Positions 1 through 8,915 are shown, numbered from the stretch's first letter. The stretch is DNA of 64,000 nt from Saccharopolyspora flava (GCF_900116135.1 NZ_FOZX01000002.1:310001-374000), one strand, 5' to 3'. A program made the numbers and translations. The notes: generated by a model from the sequence alone, not told the origin.

Positions 1-2208
1 CGCCAGCGCCTCGCGGGCACCGGCCGCGCGGCGGTCGACCTCCGCGAGCGATTCCTCCAGCTCGGCGAGTCGCCGCTCGTCGCGCTCGGCGGCCAACGCC
101 GCGTCGGTGTCGGCGAAACCCGCTGCGGTGGCGGCCTCGGCGAGGGCCGCGCGAGCCTCGGTCAGGCGCTGCTGCGCGTCGTCGCGCGCGGTGCGGGCGG
201 CGACCAGCCGCTCCAGCCGGTCGGCGACGTCGAGCAGGTGCGCGCGGCGGTCGGCGATGCTGTCGAAATCGCCGCGCCCGTCCCGCAACCGCGCCTCGCG
301 CTCCTCGATCGACGCGGTGAGCGCGGTGTTCTCGCTGCGCGCGGCCGCGATCCCGGTGCGCAGCGCGGAGATCTGCTCGCCCAGCTCGTCGGTGGCCGCT
401 TCCAGCTTCGCCAGCTCGGCCTCGCGCTCGGCCAGGGCCGCAGCGGTGTCGTCGAGCCGCTTCCGCTCGGCGCGCAGCTCCTCCAGCTCCTCGGCGAGCG
501 CGGATTCGGTGTGCTCGCCGAGGCGTTCGCGCAGGGTGGCGAGCTGCTGCTCGGCCTGCTGGGCGGCGCTGGTGGCGCGTTCCCGCTCGGCCTGGGCGCG
601 CTGCTCGGCCGTCTGGGCCGCCTCCTCGTCCTCGGCGCGCACCTGGTCGTCGACCGGCTCACCGGGAGCGGGGTGCTCGGCGGAACCGCAGACCGGGCAC
701 GGTTCGCCGTCGGCGAGCCGGGCCGCGAGCTCGGCCGCCATGCCCGCCAACCGCCGGGAACGCAGGTCCTGCAGCACGTCCCGGGCCTGCTGGTGCGCGT
801 CGACGGCCTGCTGCGCGCGAGTCCGGGCCGCGTCGAGTTCCCGCTGCGCGGCGGGGATCTCGCGGGCGGTGGTCAGCAGCGCGGCGACCTCGGTGCCCCG
901 GGTGCGGACGGTCTCCAGCCGCAGCCCGGCGTGCTTTGCCTCCTCGACGCGCGCCCGGGCGGCGGTGATCCGGTCCGGCAGGCCGTCGCGCTGGGCCACC
1001 AGCTCGGTCTCGCGCTTCTCGTCGGCGGTGATCCGCTCGGCGAGCTCGGCGAGCTTGCGGCGGTCCGATTCCTGCTGCTGCGCCTCGGGAATCAGCTGTC
1101 CGAGCGCACCCGCCCGCTCGCGCTCGGAGTTCGCGCGGGCGCGCAGGTCCTCCAGCGGCGCCTCGGGTTCGACCCCGCAGCGCGACGCCCAGGTGACGAC
1201 CTCGGCCTGCGCCCGGTCGCGTTCCTGCTCGGCGCGGTCGGCGGTGCGGCGGGCCGAGACGACCGGGATCGCGCGGGTGGCGGCCTCGCGTTCGGCGCGC
1301 CACGCCTCGTGCTCGGCGCGCTTCGCGTCGATGTCGGCGAGCGTCGCGTTGGCCTCCCGCACGCGGCGGACCTTGTCGGCGAGCTCGCGGCGCTCGGTGC
1401 GCACCGCCTCGGCCGCGTCGCGTTCCCGGCGCAGGCGGGTGAGCTCGGCGCGGCTGTTCTCCAGGTCACGCAGCGCCTGCTTCTCGATGTCCTCCAGCCA
1501 GTTCGCCTCGCCGACCTCGGACACCTGCTCGACGCCCGAGACCTGGGAGACGCGCGCGTTGAGCTCGCGGACCCGCTGCGACTGCTCCTCCACCGCGCGC
1601 CCGCGCTCGCGACGCCGGTCGACGAACCAGCGCTCGACCTCGCCGAACCGCTCGGTGCCGAACAGCCGCTCCAGCAGCTTCTCCCGCTCCCCGGTGTCGG
1701 CGCGCAGGAACTTCGCGAACTCGCCCTGCGGCAGCATCACGACCTGGAAGAACTGGTCGACGCTCATCCCCAGCAGCCGCTGCACCGTGCGGCCGACCTC
1801 GTCGATGCGGGTCAGCGGCTCCGGAGACTGGCCGTCGGGCGTGGTCCCGACCCAGGTCAGCGAGGCCTTGGCCTGCTGGGTGGTGTAACCGTCGCCGCGC
1901 TTCTTCGGGCGCTGGTACTCGGGGCTGCGCTCCAGCCGCAGCCGCTGGCCCTGGATCGTCAGCTCCAGCACGACGCTGGTGTTGACCTCGTCGGCGGCGG
2001 TGTCGCAGCGCAACCGCTTGGCGTCGTTGCGCGCGCCCGGGACCGAGCCGTAGAGGGCGAAGGCGATCGCGTCGAGCAGCGTGGTCTTGCCCGCTCCGGT
2101 GTCGCCGTGCAGCAGGAACAGGCCGTCGGCGCCGAGCTGGTCGAAGTCCACGACCTGGTGGTCGTTGTAGGGCCCGAAGGCGGTGACTTCCAGGCTGTGC
2201 AGCCTCAT
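1..2208 (-). CDS. sbcC: SbcC, exonuclease subunit (3' end cut off by window)
   Basis: ATPase/coiled-coil subunit of the SbcCD (Rad50-Mre11 type) nuclease, which cleaves hairpins and processes blocked DNA ends in the cytoplasm. Translated from 2208 it begins MRLHSLEVTAFGPY, with a Walker A GDTGAGKTT at residues 35-43, then hundreds of Glu/Arg/Ala-rich coiled-coil residues. A zinc-hook CPVC lies near residue 505 (about position 690). The second coiled-coil arm runs off the left edge, so the ABC signature and Walker B are not visible. Its ATG overlaps the sbcD stop by 4 nt (ATGA at 2205-2208), so the two genes form a coupled operon. About 736 residues are seen, out of roughly 1000 usual for the family. 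Confidence 0.93.
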   Translation of the reverse strand, partial: MRLHSLEVTAFGPYNDHQVVDFDQLGADGLFLLHGDTGAGKTTLLDAIAFALYGSVPGARNDAKRLRCDTAADEVNTSVVLELTIQGQRLRLERSPEYQRPKKRGDGYTTQQAKASLTWVGTTPDGQSPEPLTRIDEVGRTVQRLLGMSVDQFFQVVMLPQGEFAKFLRADTGEREKLLERLFGTERFGEVERWFVDRRRERGRAVEEQSQRVRELNARVSQVSGVEQVSEVGEANWLEDIEKQALRDLENSRAELTRLRRERDAAEAVRTERRELADKVRRVREANATLADIDAKRAEHEAWRAEREAATRAIPVVSARRTADRAEQERDRAQAEVVTWASRCGVEPEAPLEDLRARANSERERAGALGQLIPEAQQQESDRRKLAELAERITADEKRETELVAQRDGLPDRITAARARVEEAKHAGLRLETVRTRGTEVAALLTTAREIPAAQRELDAARTRAQQAVDAHQQARDVLQDLRSRRLAGMAAELAARLADGEPCPVCGSAEHPAPGEPVDDQVRAEDEEAAQTAEQRAQAERERATSAAQQAEQQLATLRERLGEHTESALAEELEELRAERKRLDDTAAALAEREAELAKLEAATDELGEQISALRTGIAAARSENTALTASIEEREARLRDGRGDFDSIADRRAHLLDVADRLERLVAARTARDDAQQRLTEARAALAEAATAAGFADTDAALAAERDERRLAELEESLAEVDRRAAGAREALA

Positions 2209-3389
2209 TCGGCCCCCTCGGCCGCGGTGACCGCGTGCAGCGCCTCGTCGAGCAGCGCACGTTCGGAATCGGTGGGTTCGGCGCCCCGGCAGTCCTCGAC
2301 GAACCGGGCGGCCAGCGAGTTGTCGTCGCGGCCCCGCACGATCTCGGCGTAGCGCAGCGGCGCGGTGGCCTTGCCGGTGGCCGGGCGCCACTCCAGGTGC
2401 ACGGCGTGCGGGAAGCGCTCCTGCAAGCGGCGCATGGCCTCCAGCGGGCGGACCTCGTCGGTCAGGGTCGCGGAGACGTAGCAGTCCTCGGCGGCGGTGT
2501 GCTCGGGGTCTTCCAGGAGCTCGTCGAGCTCGCCCTCGATGGTGGCCAGCTCGCGGGGCACGGGCAGCTCGCGGCGCCGCACCTCGGCGAGACCGTCGGC
2601 GTCGAGGTCGACCAGCCACACCGATTTGCGGTGCGCGGCCTCGGAGAACGAGTAGGCCAGCGGGCTGCCGGAGTAGCGCAGGTGCTCGGCGAGGGTCTGC
2701 GGACCGTGCAGGTGGCCGAGCGCCACGTAGTCGACGCCGTCGAAGACCGCGCCGGGCACCTGCTCGACGCCGCCGACGGCGATGGTGCGCTCGGACTCGC
2801 TGCCCTCTCCGCCGGTGACGAAGGCGTGCGCGAGCACCACCGACCGGGTTCCGCGCGGGCGCTCGGCGAGGTCGGCCCGGATGCGGTTCATCGCCTCGGT
2901 GAGAACCGCTGTGTGGCCGCGGCTTTCGATATCCTCGCTGGCTCCGGCGACGTCCGCGCTGGCCTTCAGGGCGTGCTTGGCGGGGTCGGGTTCGAGGTAC
3001 GGGATGCCGTAGAAGGCGACCGGGCCGTGCTCGTCGTCGAGCAGGACCGGCTCGTGCAGCGCGTCGATGCGGGTGCGCAGGTGCAGGCCGCCCGCGGCGG
3101 CGAAGTCGGCGAACGCGCCGACGCGCGGCGCGGAGTCGTGGTTTCCGGAGGTGATCACCAGCTGGGCGCCGGCCTCGCGGATGCGGGAGAGCACGCGCAC
3201 GCAGGTCTGCACCGCTTCGCCGGAGGGCACCGCGCGGTCGTAGAGATCGCCGGCGACCACCACGACGTCGACCTGCTCCTCGGTCACCAGCTCGGCCAGT
3301 CCGCCGAGCACGGCTTCTTGATCTCCGAGCAGGTCACGGCCGTGGAAGGTCCGCCCCACGTGCCAGTCCGAGGTGTGCAGTACCCGCAT
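2205..3389 (-). CDS. sbcD: SbcD, Mre11-type nuclease subunit
   Basis: Metallophosphoesterase subunit of the SbcCD complex, carrying the Mn-dependent exo/endonuclease activity. Phosphoesterase motifs are in order: HTSDWHVG near residue 5, VAGDLYD, TSGNHDS, and LGHLHGPQ for the last metal ligands. A C-terminal domain after residue 270 would contact SbcC. The ATG at 3389 (MRVLHTSDWHVGR) was chosen because the family starts directly before the first motif; an upstream in-frame start at 3428 would add 13 unlike residues. 394 aa is typical. Four-nt overlap with sbcC implies translational coupling. Confidence 0.95.
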   Translation of the reverse strand: MRVLHTSDWHVGRTFHGRDLLGDQEAVLGGLAELVTEEQVDVVVVAGDLYDRAVPSGEAVQTCVRVLSRIREAGAQLVITSGNHDSAPRVGAFADFAAAGGLHLRTRIDALHEPVLLDDEHGPVAFYGIPYLEPDPAKHALKASADVAGASEDIESRGHTAVLTEAMNRIRADLAERPRGTRSVVLAHAFVTGGEGSESERTIAVGGVEQVPGAVFDGVDYVALGHLHGPQTLAEHLRYSGSPLAYSFSEAAHRKSVWLVDLDADGLAEVRRRELPVPRELATIEGELDELLEDPEHTAAEDCYVSATLTDEVRPLEAMRRLQERFPHAVHLEWRPATGKATAPLRYAEIVRGRDDNSLAARFVEDCRGAEPTDSERALLDEALHAVTAAEGAE

Positions 3390-3588
3390 GACCACCAAGC
3401 TAGCGGCGCCCCGATCACCCCGTCCCAACCCCCCAGGACACTCCGGCGTGTCGCACCGCAGCGTGATCCGCTGTTCACCGGAAGCGATCAGGGGTCACCT
3501 GGCCGAGTGGGGATCTCCCTGCGCGGCGAGGTGATCTTGTCGGCCCGTTGCTGGATGATTCGGGGCAGTCGTTCCCGAGGGAGGTCGT

Positions 3589-4533
3589 GTGGGCACCGGA
3601 GTGCTGGTCGCGTTCGTCGTCGTGCTGATCCTGCTGGTCGCGGCGGCGCTGTTGCTGATCTGGCGGCTCTACAGCGACAGCGCCCGCAGAGCCGACGAGG
3701 CGCTGCGGATGGTCGAGGCCGAGCGGGCGCGCAGCACCGCCCAGCAGGCGGCGTTGCGGCGCTACGAGGTCGCGTTCGCCTCCATCACCGGGCGCGGCGA
3801 GCTCGGCGAGCAGGTGCTGGTGGAGACCGCCCGGTCGCTGGGGTTGCGCGAGGGCATCCACTTCACGCTGCAGACCGACCTCGCCGGTGGCGGCGCGGCC
3901 CGGCCGGACATGGTGCTCGAAGTCGGTGGTGGGCGGCAGGTCCCGGTCGATTCCAAGGCGAGCCTGGCGGTGTGGGCCGAGGCGATGGAGACCGACGACG
4001 CCGAGGAGCGCGCCGACGCGCTGCGGGTGCACGTCCGCAACATCCGCTCGCGCGCGACGGAACTCGCGAGCAAGGGCTACCAGCGGTGGGCGGACGCGAT
4101 CTACGGCTCGATCATGTTCGTGCCCTCCGACGCCGCCGTGATCGCCGCGCTCGACACCGACCCGCAGCTGCTGTCCTGGCTGCTCGGCAAGCGCGTGTTC
4201 CTGTGCGGCCCCACGGGTTTCGCGGTGCTCGCCTCGGCGGCGATGTTCGCCTCGACCGAGCGCACGCTGGCCGAGGACATCGAGCAGGTCCGCGCCCAGG
4301 CGGTCCGCTCGCAGCGCGCGGCGGGCAACGCGGTCGAGGCGGTCAACCTCTCCAGCACCCACCTGCAGCGCTTCGTCTCCGCTCGCCGCCGCGAGCTCGA
4401 CGCCCTGGAGACCTTCCGCAACGCGGTCCAGCCCCTCGCCGAGACCGCCTCCTCCGGCGAGCTCCCCGAACTCCGCCGCGAAGAAGACGCCTCCCTCAAC
4501 GGAAACGATTCCTCCGACCCCACCCGGAACTGA
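3589..4533 (+). CDS. rmuC: RmuC-family DNA recombination protein
   Basis: Membrane-anchored RmuC-type protein, a nuclease-fold family implicated in limiting inversions and processing recombination intermediates. One hydrophobic segment occupies residues 4-25, followed by a short helical linker and then the RmuC core from about residue 60: RPDMVLEVGGG, VPVDSKASL and FVPSDAAVIAAL, which match conserved family blocks with the PD-(D/E)xK-like D and K residues. 314 aa is on the short side because the coiled-coil region is brief. GTG at 3589 follows a GGAGG at 3580-3584. It is divergent from sbcDC, so this corner is a DNA-repair cluster. Confidence 0.88.
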   Translation: MGTGVLVAFVVVLILLVAAALLLIWRLYSDSARRADEALRMVEAERARSTAQQAALRRYEVAFASITGRGELGEQVLVETARSLGLREGIHFTLQTDLAGGGAARPDMVLEVGGGRQVPVDSKASLAVWAEAMETDDAEERADALRVHVRNIRSRATELASKGYQRWADAIYGSIMFVPSDAAVIAALDTDPQLLSWLLGKRVFLCGPTGFAVLASAAMFASTERTLAEDIEQVRAQAVRSQRAAGNAVEAVNLSSTHLQRFVSARRRELDALETFRNAVQPLAETASSGELPELRREEDASLNGNDSSDPTRN

Positions 4534-4569
4534 GCGGTCCTCCTGCGGCGTGCCCTCCCGGGCCGCGAA

Positions 4570-4633
4570 CAGTTTTAGCCATAATTGTCCCGACATTTCG
4601 GACATTAATCATGGGCAATTATGACTAAAACTG
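4570..4633. repeat. dispersed inverted-repeat element, copy 1
   Basis: Imperfect 20-bp inverted repeat: left arm 4570-4589 (CAGTTTTAGCCATAATTGTC) and right arm 4614-4633 with two mismatches, enclosing a loop that contains CCGACATTTCGG. Related copies are at 9929-9992, 24176-24238 and 60200-60265. It sits between convergent rmuC and the esterase gene, 36 nt after the rmuC stop. There is no U-tract after the stem, so a simple terminator is not the full explanation. Confidence 0.8.
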
Positions 4634-4642
4634 TCCACTGCC

Positions 4643-5569
4643 TCACACGTGCGCGCGCACGAAGACGTCGAGGGCATCCACGATGAGCGACACCTGGGGG
4701 CCTTTCCCGAAGCCGTGGTCGAGGCCCTGATACGGGTGCATCTCGGCGGTGACGCCGTGAGCGCGCAGCGCTGCCGTGAAGTCGAGGCTCTGGTCCAGCG
4801 GCACCAGCGAATCGGCCGTGCCCTGCTGGATCAGGAACGGCGGCTCGTCGCCGGAGAGGTTGCGGGCCGGGCTCGCGGCGTCGGCCACGTCGGGGCAGTC
4901 GACCGGCATGCACCCGAGCAGCCCGGTGATGGCGCGCCGCGCGTAGTCCTGCAGCTGCGGGTGCGCGTGCTGGGCCTCGGCGCTCAGATCCGTCGGCCCG
5001 AACCAGTCGACCACCGCCCGGATCCCGGTCAGCCCGCCGCCGGGCGCGCCCGGCTCCCCGGCGACCGCCCCGAGCTGCGAGACCAGGTGTCCCCCGGCCG
5101 AGGCACCCCAGAGAGCGACCCGGTTCGCGTCCAGCCCCCAGCGCCCGGAGTTCTGCTGCAGCCAGCGCACGGCATCGGCGACGTCGACGACCTGCGCGGG
5201 CGAGCGCGCCACCCCGCTCAACCGGTAGTCCACAGTGGCCACAGCGTAGCCGCGCTGCAACAACCGTTGCGCCGCAAGAGCTTCTGGCGAGAGCGGATCG
5301 GCGTCGAGCGTCCGCTCCCCCGCGTCCCAGCCACCGCCGTGCACGTACACGACCAGCGGAACCGCCTCCGCCCCTCGGCGAGGCAGGAACAGGTCCAACC
5401 GCAACGCCCCAGTCTCCCGCTGCGCGTACACCTGATGCCGGAAGACCTTCTGCGCGCCCAGATCCGGCGCGGGCGCAGCGGGAACCACATCGGCCTCCGA
5501 CCGCGAACACCCGGCGATCACCACAACGGCCAGCAACACCAACCCGGCCGCGAGAACACGCCGCGCCAC
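4643..5569 (-). CDS. lipoprotein alpha/beta-hydrolase (esterase/lipase)
   Basis: Secreted, lipid-anchored carboxylesterase-type enzyme. The N-terminus has Arg-Arg, a hydrophobic core and the lipobox IAGC, so the Cys becomes the acylated first mature residue. The hydrolase core shows the oxyanion motif HGGGW, the nucleophile elbow GASAGG, an acid in GTADSLVP and the catalytic His in GLDHGFG, in the order expected for the hormone-sensitive-lipase/acetyl-esterase group. GTG at 5569 is preferred (308 aa) because GGGAGG precedes it at proper spacing; a GTG at 5590 is also in frame and gives 315 aa. Natural substrate unknown. Confidence 0.85.
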   Translation of the reverse strand: MARRVLAAGLVLLAVVVIAGCSRSEADVVPAAPAPDLGAQKVFRHQVYAQRETGALRLDLFLPRRGAEAVPLVVYVHGGGWDAGERTLDADPLSPEALAAQRLLQRGYAVATVDYRLSGVARSPAQVVDVADAVRWLQQNSGRWGLDANRVALWGASAGGHLVSQLGAVAGEPGAPGGGLTGIRAVVDWFGPTDLSAEAQHAHPQLQDYARRAITGLLGCMPVDCPDVADAASPARNLSGDEPPFLIQQGTADSLVPLDQSLDFTAALRAHGVTAEMHPYQGLDHGFGKGPQVSLIVDALDVFVRAHV

Positions 5570-5648
5570 CACGACCTCCCACGACCTCACGTCAAGCCAC
5601 TCGGACGAGTGAGCCTAACAAGGTCACGCGACTACCACTCGTGAACGC

Positions 5649-5768
5649 GAAAACCGGGGTTTTCGACCCGACGAAAACCCCGGTTTTTGACCAGGCGAAT
5701 ACCGCAGGTTTTGACCGGTCAAAAACCGCAGGATTTGACCAGGCGAATACCGCGGTTTTTGACCGGAG
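5649..5768. repeat. 24-bp tandem palindromic repeat array A1 (5 units)
   Basis: Exactly five consecutive 24-bp units: 5649-5672, 5673-5696, 5697-5720, 5721-5744 and 5745-5768. Each has a palindromic core of the type AAAACCGCGGTTTT or AATACCGCAGGTTT, followed by a linker such as TGACCAGGC or CGACCCGAC. The last unit ends directly before the stop codon of the kinase gene on the minus strand, so the array is that gene's immediate 3' flank. There are no unique spacers, so it is not a CRISPR. The same unit recurs at 42943-43038 and 48128-48223. Confidence 0.88.
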
Positions 5769-7301
5769 TCAGGGGGTGTGGTCTGCGGCGTGTTGTTCTG
5801 CTGCGAGGAAGTGGGTGATGCGGGTGGTGGCCTCGTAGAGGTCGCGGTAGTGGCCGTAGTAAGCGTTGTAGCGGTCGGTGTTGGCCGGGTCGGGACGGAC
5901 CGTGTCGACGACCGGGTTCCAGTTGTCCGGGTCGATCGCCGCGCCGGTGCCGACGCCCGCGAGCAGGGCGTTCCCGTAGGCGGCGCCCACGGTCTCGGCC
6001 GGGATCTGCTGCTCCTGACCGGTGATGTCGGAAACGATCTGCGTCCAGAGACCGCCCTGGGTCCCGCCGCCGACCGCGACCAGGCGGCTCGCCGAACCAC
6101 CCGCCTGCCCCATGGCCTCGAGGTTGTGGCGGACCCCGAACGAGATGCCCTCCAGCGCCGCCCGGTAGAGCTCGGCGCGCCCGTGCTCCAGCGTCAGCCC
6201 CGCCAGCACGCCGCGGGCCGACGGGTCGAAGATCGGCGTGCGCTCACCGGCGAAGTACGGCAGCAGCAGCAAACCCCGCGACCCGGCCGGGACCGTCGAG
6301 GCCTCCGAGACCAGCTGCGCGAAGTCGCCGTCGACGAGCCCGCGCAGCCAGTCGGTGACCGCACCGGAGGTCGCCATGCCCGCCGCCAGCGTGTAGGTGC
6401 CGGGGAACGCGCCGCAGGTTCCCCACAGCGCGGGGTGCGGCGTGACCTCGTCGAGGACCTCGACGAAGAACATCGTCGTCCCGTACATCAGCATCACATC
6501 GCCCGGGCTGCGGACGCCGACGCTGGTCGCCTCCGCCCACGCGTCGACCGTTCCCGCGGTGACCGGAAGTCCTTCCGGCAGACCGGTTTCCGCTGCGGCC
6601 TCGGCTCCGATGCGGCCGACGACCTCGGTGGGCCAGGCCAGCCGAGGCAGCGGCAGGTCGGGCGCGACGCGCGCGGCCCAGTCCGCCGACCAGTCCCGGG
6701 CGGTGAGGTCGTAGATCGGGTCGCACTGGCTGGCCGAGTGGTGGTCGAGCACGTACTCCCCGGTCAGCCGGTGCACCAGGTAGGAGCTGCACATCAGCAG
6801 CATCTCGGTGCGCCGGTAGACCTCCGGCTCGTTCTTGGCCAGCCAGCGGATCTTCGGCCCGACGGCCTGGCTGGACAGCGCCGAACCGCCCCGCCGCAGG
6901 ATCTCCTCCGCCCCGAGTTCGGCGGTGAGCTCGTCGATCTCGGCGGTCGCGCGGGTGTCGACGCCGTAGAGGATCGCCGGGCGCAGCGGTTTTCCGCTGC
7001 CGTCGGCCGGCAGCAGCACCGGGCCGATGCCGCTGACGCCCAGGCCCGCGAGCTCGTAGCCCTCGGCCGCGGGCAGCAGTTCCCGGGTCAGCTCCAGGAA
7101 ATCGGCCCACCACACGGCTTCCGCGTCGTGCTCCACCCAGCCCGGGTGCGGGTGCGAGGTCTCGTGCGGCCGGCTCGCCCTCGCCAGGATCGTGCCCGAC
7201 GCGTCGACCAGCACTCCCTTGGAGCTGGAGGTGCCGATGTCGATGCCGAGCAGGACCGCGCGTGAGTGCTGAAGCCGGCCCGCACCGGCTTCAGCACTCA
7301 C
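5769..7301 (-). CDS. FGGY-family carbohydrate kinase (xylulokinase/ribulokinase-like)
   Basis: Sugar kinase that phosphorylates a ketose with ATP after isomerisation. The N-terminal phosphate-1 motif is LLGIDIGTSSSKGV, the sugar-binding middle includes GTVDAWAEA, and the C-terminal half has VAVGGGTQGGLWTQIVSDI and ETVGAAYGNALLAGVG, all typical of FGGY kinases. 510 aa is normal. GTG at 7301 overlaps the isomerase stop (GTGA), so the genes are coupled; no other ATG/GTG/TTG lies between this codon and the phosphate-binding loop. The start codon lies inside a perfect 18-bp hairpin (7261-7302). Substrate is inferred from the isomerase partner (D-ribulose or L-fuculose are candidates); the family alone does not decide it. 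Confidence 0.87.
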   Translation of the reverse strand: MSAEAGAGRLQHSRAVLLGIDIGTSSSKGVLVDASGTILARASRPHETSHPHPGWVEHDAEAVWWADFLELTRELLPAAEGYELAGLGVSGIGPVLLPADGSGKPLRPAILYGVDTRATAEIDELTAELGAEEILRRGGSALSSQAVGPKIRWLAKNEPEVYRRTEMLLMCSSYLVHRLTGEYVLDHHSASQCDPIYDLTARDWSADWAARVAPDLPLPRLAWPTEVVGRIGAEAAAETGLPEGLPVTAGTVDAWAEATSVGVRSPGDVMLMYGTTMFFVEVLDEVTPHPALWGTCGAFPGTYTLAAGMATSGAVTDWLRGLVDGDFAQLVSEASTVPAGSRGLLLLPYFAGERTPIFDPSARGVLAGLTLEHGRAELYRAALEGISFGVRHNLEAMGQAGGSASRLVAVGGGTQGGLWTQIVSDITGQEQQIPAETVGAAYGNALLAGVGTGAAIDPDNWNPVVDTVRPDPANTDRYNAYYGHYRDLYEATTRITHFLAAEQHAADHTP

Positions 7302-7302
7302 G
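7261..7302. repeat. perfect 18-bp inverted repeat over isomerase stop / kinase start
   Basis: Arms 7261-7278 and 7285-7302 are perfectly complementary around the 6-nt loop CCCGCA. In the minus-strand transcript the stem holds the isomerase UGA, the kinase GUG start and the first kinase codons. It may be an intercistronic stability or attenuation hairpin that tunes kinase translation. No U-tract follows. Confidence 0.85.
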
Positions 7303-8722
7303 ACCCCGACCCCCGGCTCCACTCGTCCAGGCGAACGTCCAGCTGCTCGGCGACCGCCCGCAGCGCGGCGCGGTGATCACCGGGCACGGCGTGGATGTGG
7401 TTCGCGCCGAACTTCGACAGAAACACCTCTCCCGGCGCGTCCAGCCGCGCGAACGCGTGCGGCCACTCCGGCGTCGACTGGTCGACCAGCGTCTTGTTGG
7501 TCGCCTCGTCGTAGTTCTCGAACTCGCCCAGCATCATCTGCAGCCGGTACTCGCCGTTCTCCCGCGTCAACCGGCCGAGCGTCATCTCACCGGGTGCCGC
7601 GATGTGCTGCACCGAGGCGCCGCCTGCCGGGAAGAAGAACACCTCGGGGTAGAAGTTGACCTTCGCGAGGTTCTCGGCCGGGTCGTCGCTGCGCGCGGCG
7701 TACCAGGTGGCGTGCTGGCCGGAGTTGCACAGGTCCCAGATGTCGCGGTCGGCGTGGTAGTGCCGGACGTCGGCGAACAGCACGGGAGTCCCGGAGATGG
7801 CCTTGAACAGCTGCATCGTCAGCGCGCCGTCCATGTCGGCCTCGGTGGCGCACACGTGCGGCTGCTTCGGGCCGTTCCAGTCGTAGGGGTCGTTGAGGAA
7901 CGCCTCGGTGACGTCCATCGTGGCGAAGTTCTCGGTCAGCTCGGGCTGGGCCTTGATGCCGGAGAAGCCGATGGCGCGCTCGTCGATGATGTCGCGAATC
8001 GCCAGGTAGGAGCGGATCTGGCGTTCCAGCAGCTCGGGCGTGAGCTTGTCGCCGTCGTAGTGCACCCCGGCCGCGTGCTGCTCGATCCACTCGCGGGCCT
8101 TCTTCGCCTCGGCCCCGTCGGCCTGCTCGGCGCGCAGCACCAGCTCGTACTGGTCGATCTCCTCGACGTCGACGCCGAACTTGCGCATCCACTGGTCGGT
8201 GTTGGCCACGGCGGTGTTCATGCCCATCGGGCGACCGCCGAAGCGGCCGAAGGTGGAGCCGTGCAGCGAGCTCACCGCGGCCGAGGCCTGCGCCTGCACG
8301 CCGATCGCGGCGGCCAGCTCGGCGTCGTCCGGGGCTCCCCAGGCGCGGGCGTGCTTGCGGCCGATCTGGTCCAGGGCGCCCCCGGCGGCGAGCATGCCGA
8401 CCAGGCCCGGCTCGGTGGGGTCGGTGCTGGCGACCAGCACGAGCGGGCTGCGGGTGGCGTCCGCGGCCAGCATCGTGAAGTGCGGGAACGACCAGACCGC
8501 GTAGTAGAAGACGGTGACGTCGACATCGGCCGCGGCGACCTCGCGGGCGACGGAGACGGCCAGGGAGTTGGTGGCGACCAGATCGGCGCCGACGACGACC
8601 TCGTGCCCGGCCGCGCGCAGCGAGGCCACCAGAGCGTCCTGTTTGGACTGGATGAAATCCGCGTTGCGGGCGTGCACGTGACCACGCCCGTCCGAGATGC
8701 TGACGACACCGATGCGAGCCAC
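7298..8722 (-). CDS. L-fucose/L-arabinose isomerase family protein (possible D-arabinose isomerase)
   Basis: Aldose-ketose isomerase of the FucI/AraA fold. Likely metal ligands are visible: Glu in ATEADMDGAL, Asp in VLFADVRHYH and His in GANHIHAVPGDH, matching the Glu-Asp-His triad of fucose isomerase. 474 aa is shorter than E. coli FucI (591 aa) but usual for the related 'fucose isomerase-like' group. GTG at 8722 follows GGAGG at good spacing. It is the first gene of an operon with the FGGY kinase, behind a TTGACA/TAGCGT promoter with a LacI-type operator. FucI-type enzymes are known also to convert D-arabinose to D-ribulose, the reaction I favour here given the GH172 neighbour. Confidence 0.85.
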   Translation of the reverse strand: MARIGVVSISDGRGHVHARNADFIQSKQDALVASLRAAGHEVVVGADLVATNSLAVSVAREVAAADVDVTVFYYAVWSFPHFTMLAADATRSPLVLVASTDPTEPGLVGMLAAGGALDQIGRKHARAWGAPDDAELAAAIGVQAQASAAVSSLHGSTFGRFGGRPMGMNTAVANTDQWMRKFGVDVEEIDQYELVLRAEQADGAEAKKAREWIEQHAAGVHYDGDKLTPELLERQIRSYLAIRDIIDERAIGFSGIKAQPELTENFATMDVTEAFLNDPYDWNGPKQPHVCATEADMDGALTMQLFKAISGTPVLFADVRHYHADRDIWDLCNSGQHATWYAARSDDPAENLAKVNFYPEVFFFPAGGASVQHIAAPGEMTLGRLTRENGEYRLQMMLGEFENYDEATNKTLVDQSTPEWPHAFARLDAPGEVFLSKFGANHIHAVPGDHRAALRAVAEQLDVRLDEWSRGSGS

Positions 8723-8824
8723 AGTTCCTCCAAGTTCGCTTCACAGACGGCGTTGACTGCTGCAGAACCGGCGGTGCGCAGACGCCCGGTCGATTCACCT
8801 CGAAAACCTTGCGAACCAACGCGA

Positions 8825-8870
8825 GCAATCGTTTTCCCGGACGCTATTCTTGCGTGATACGGGCTGTCAA
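8825..8870 (-). promoter_or_regulatory. isomerase-kinase promoter with LacI-type operator
   Basis: On the minus strand: -35 TTGACA (8865-8870), 18-bp spacer, -10 TAGCGT (8841-8846), then a LacI-family-like site at 8825-8836 (GAAAACGATTGC on the minus strand) with the central CG and G.AA.CG.TT.C symmetry. The promoter of the sugar ABC operon at 16587-16632 has the same boxes, the same spacing and the same operator inverted. The site overlaps the expected transcription start, so repression by the adjacent LacI protein is likely. Confidence 0.75.
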
Positions 8871-8915
8871 GGCGGGTGGCGCACCGTCACTCGCCCAGCG
8901 GTGAGGGAGGAAGCC

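Noticed and set aside
107-1888. Long plus-strand frames opposite sbcC
   Set aside because: Arg/Ser/Ala-rich shadows of sbcC in high-GC DNA; no ribosome site and no family similarity, while the minus frame has Walker A and the zinc hook.
5649-5768. Tandem repeat array as a CRISPR
   Set aside because: Units are contiguous 24-mers with no unique spacers, and no cas gene is in the window.
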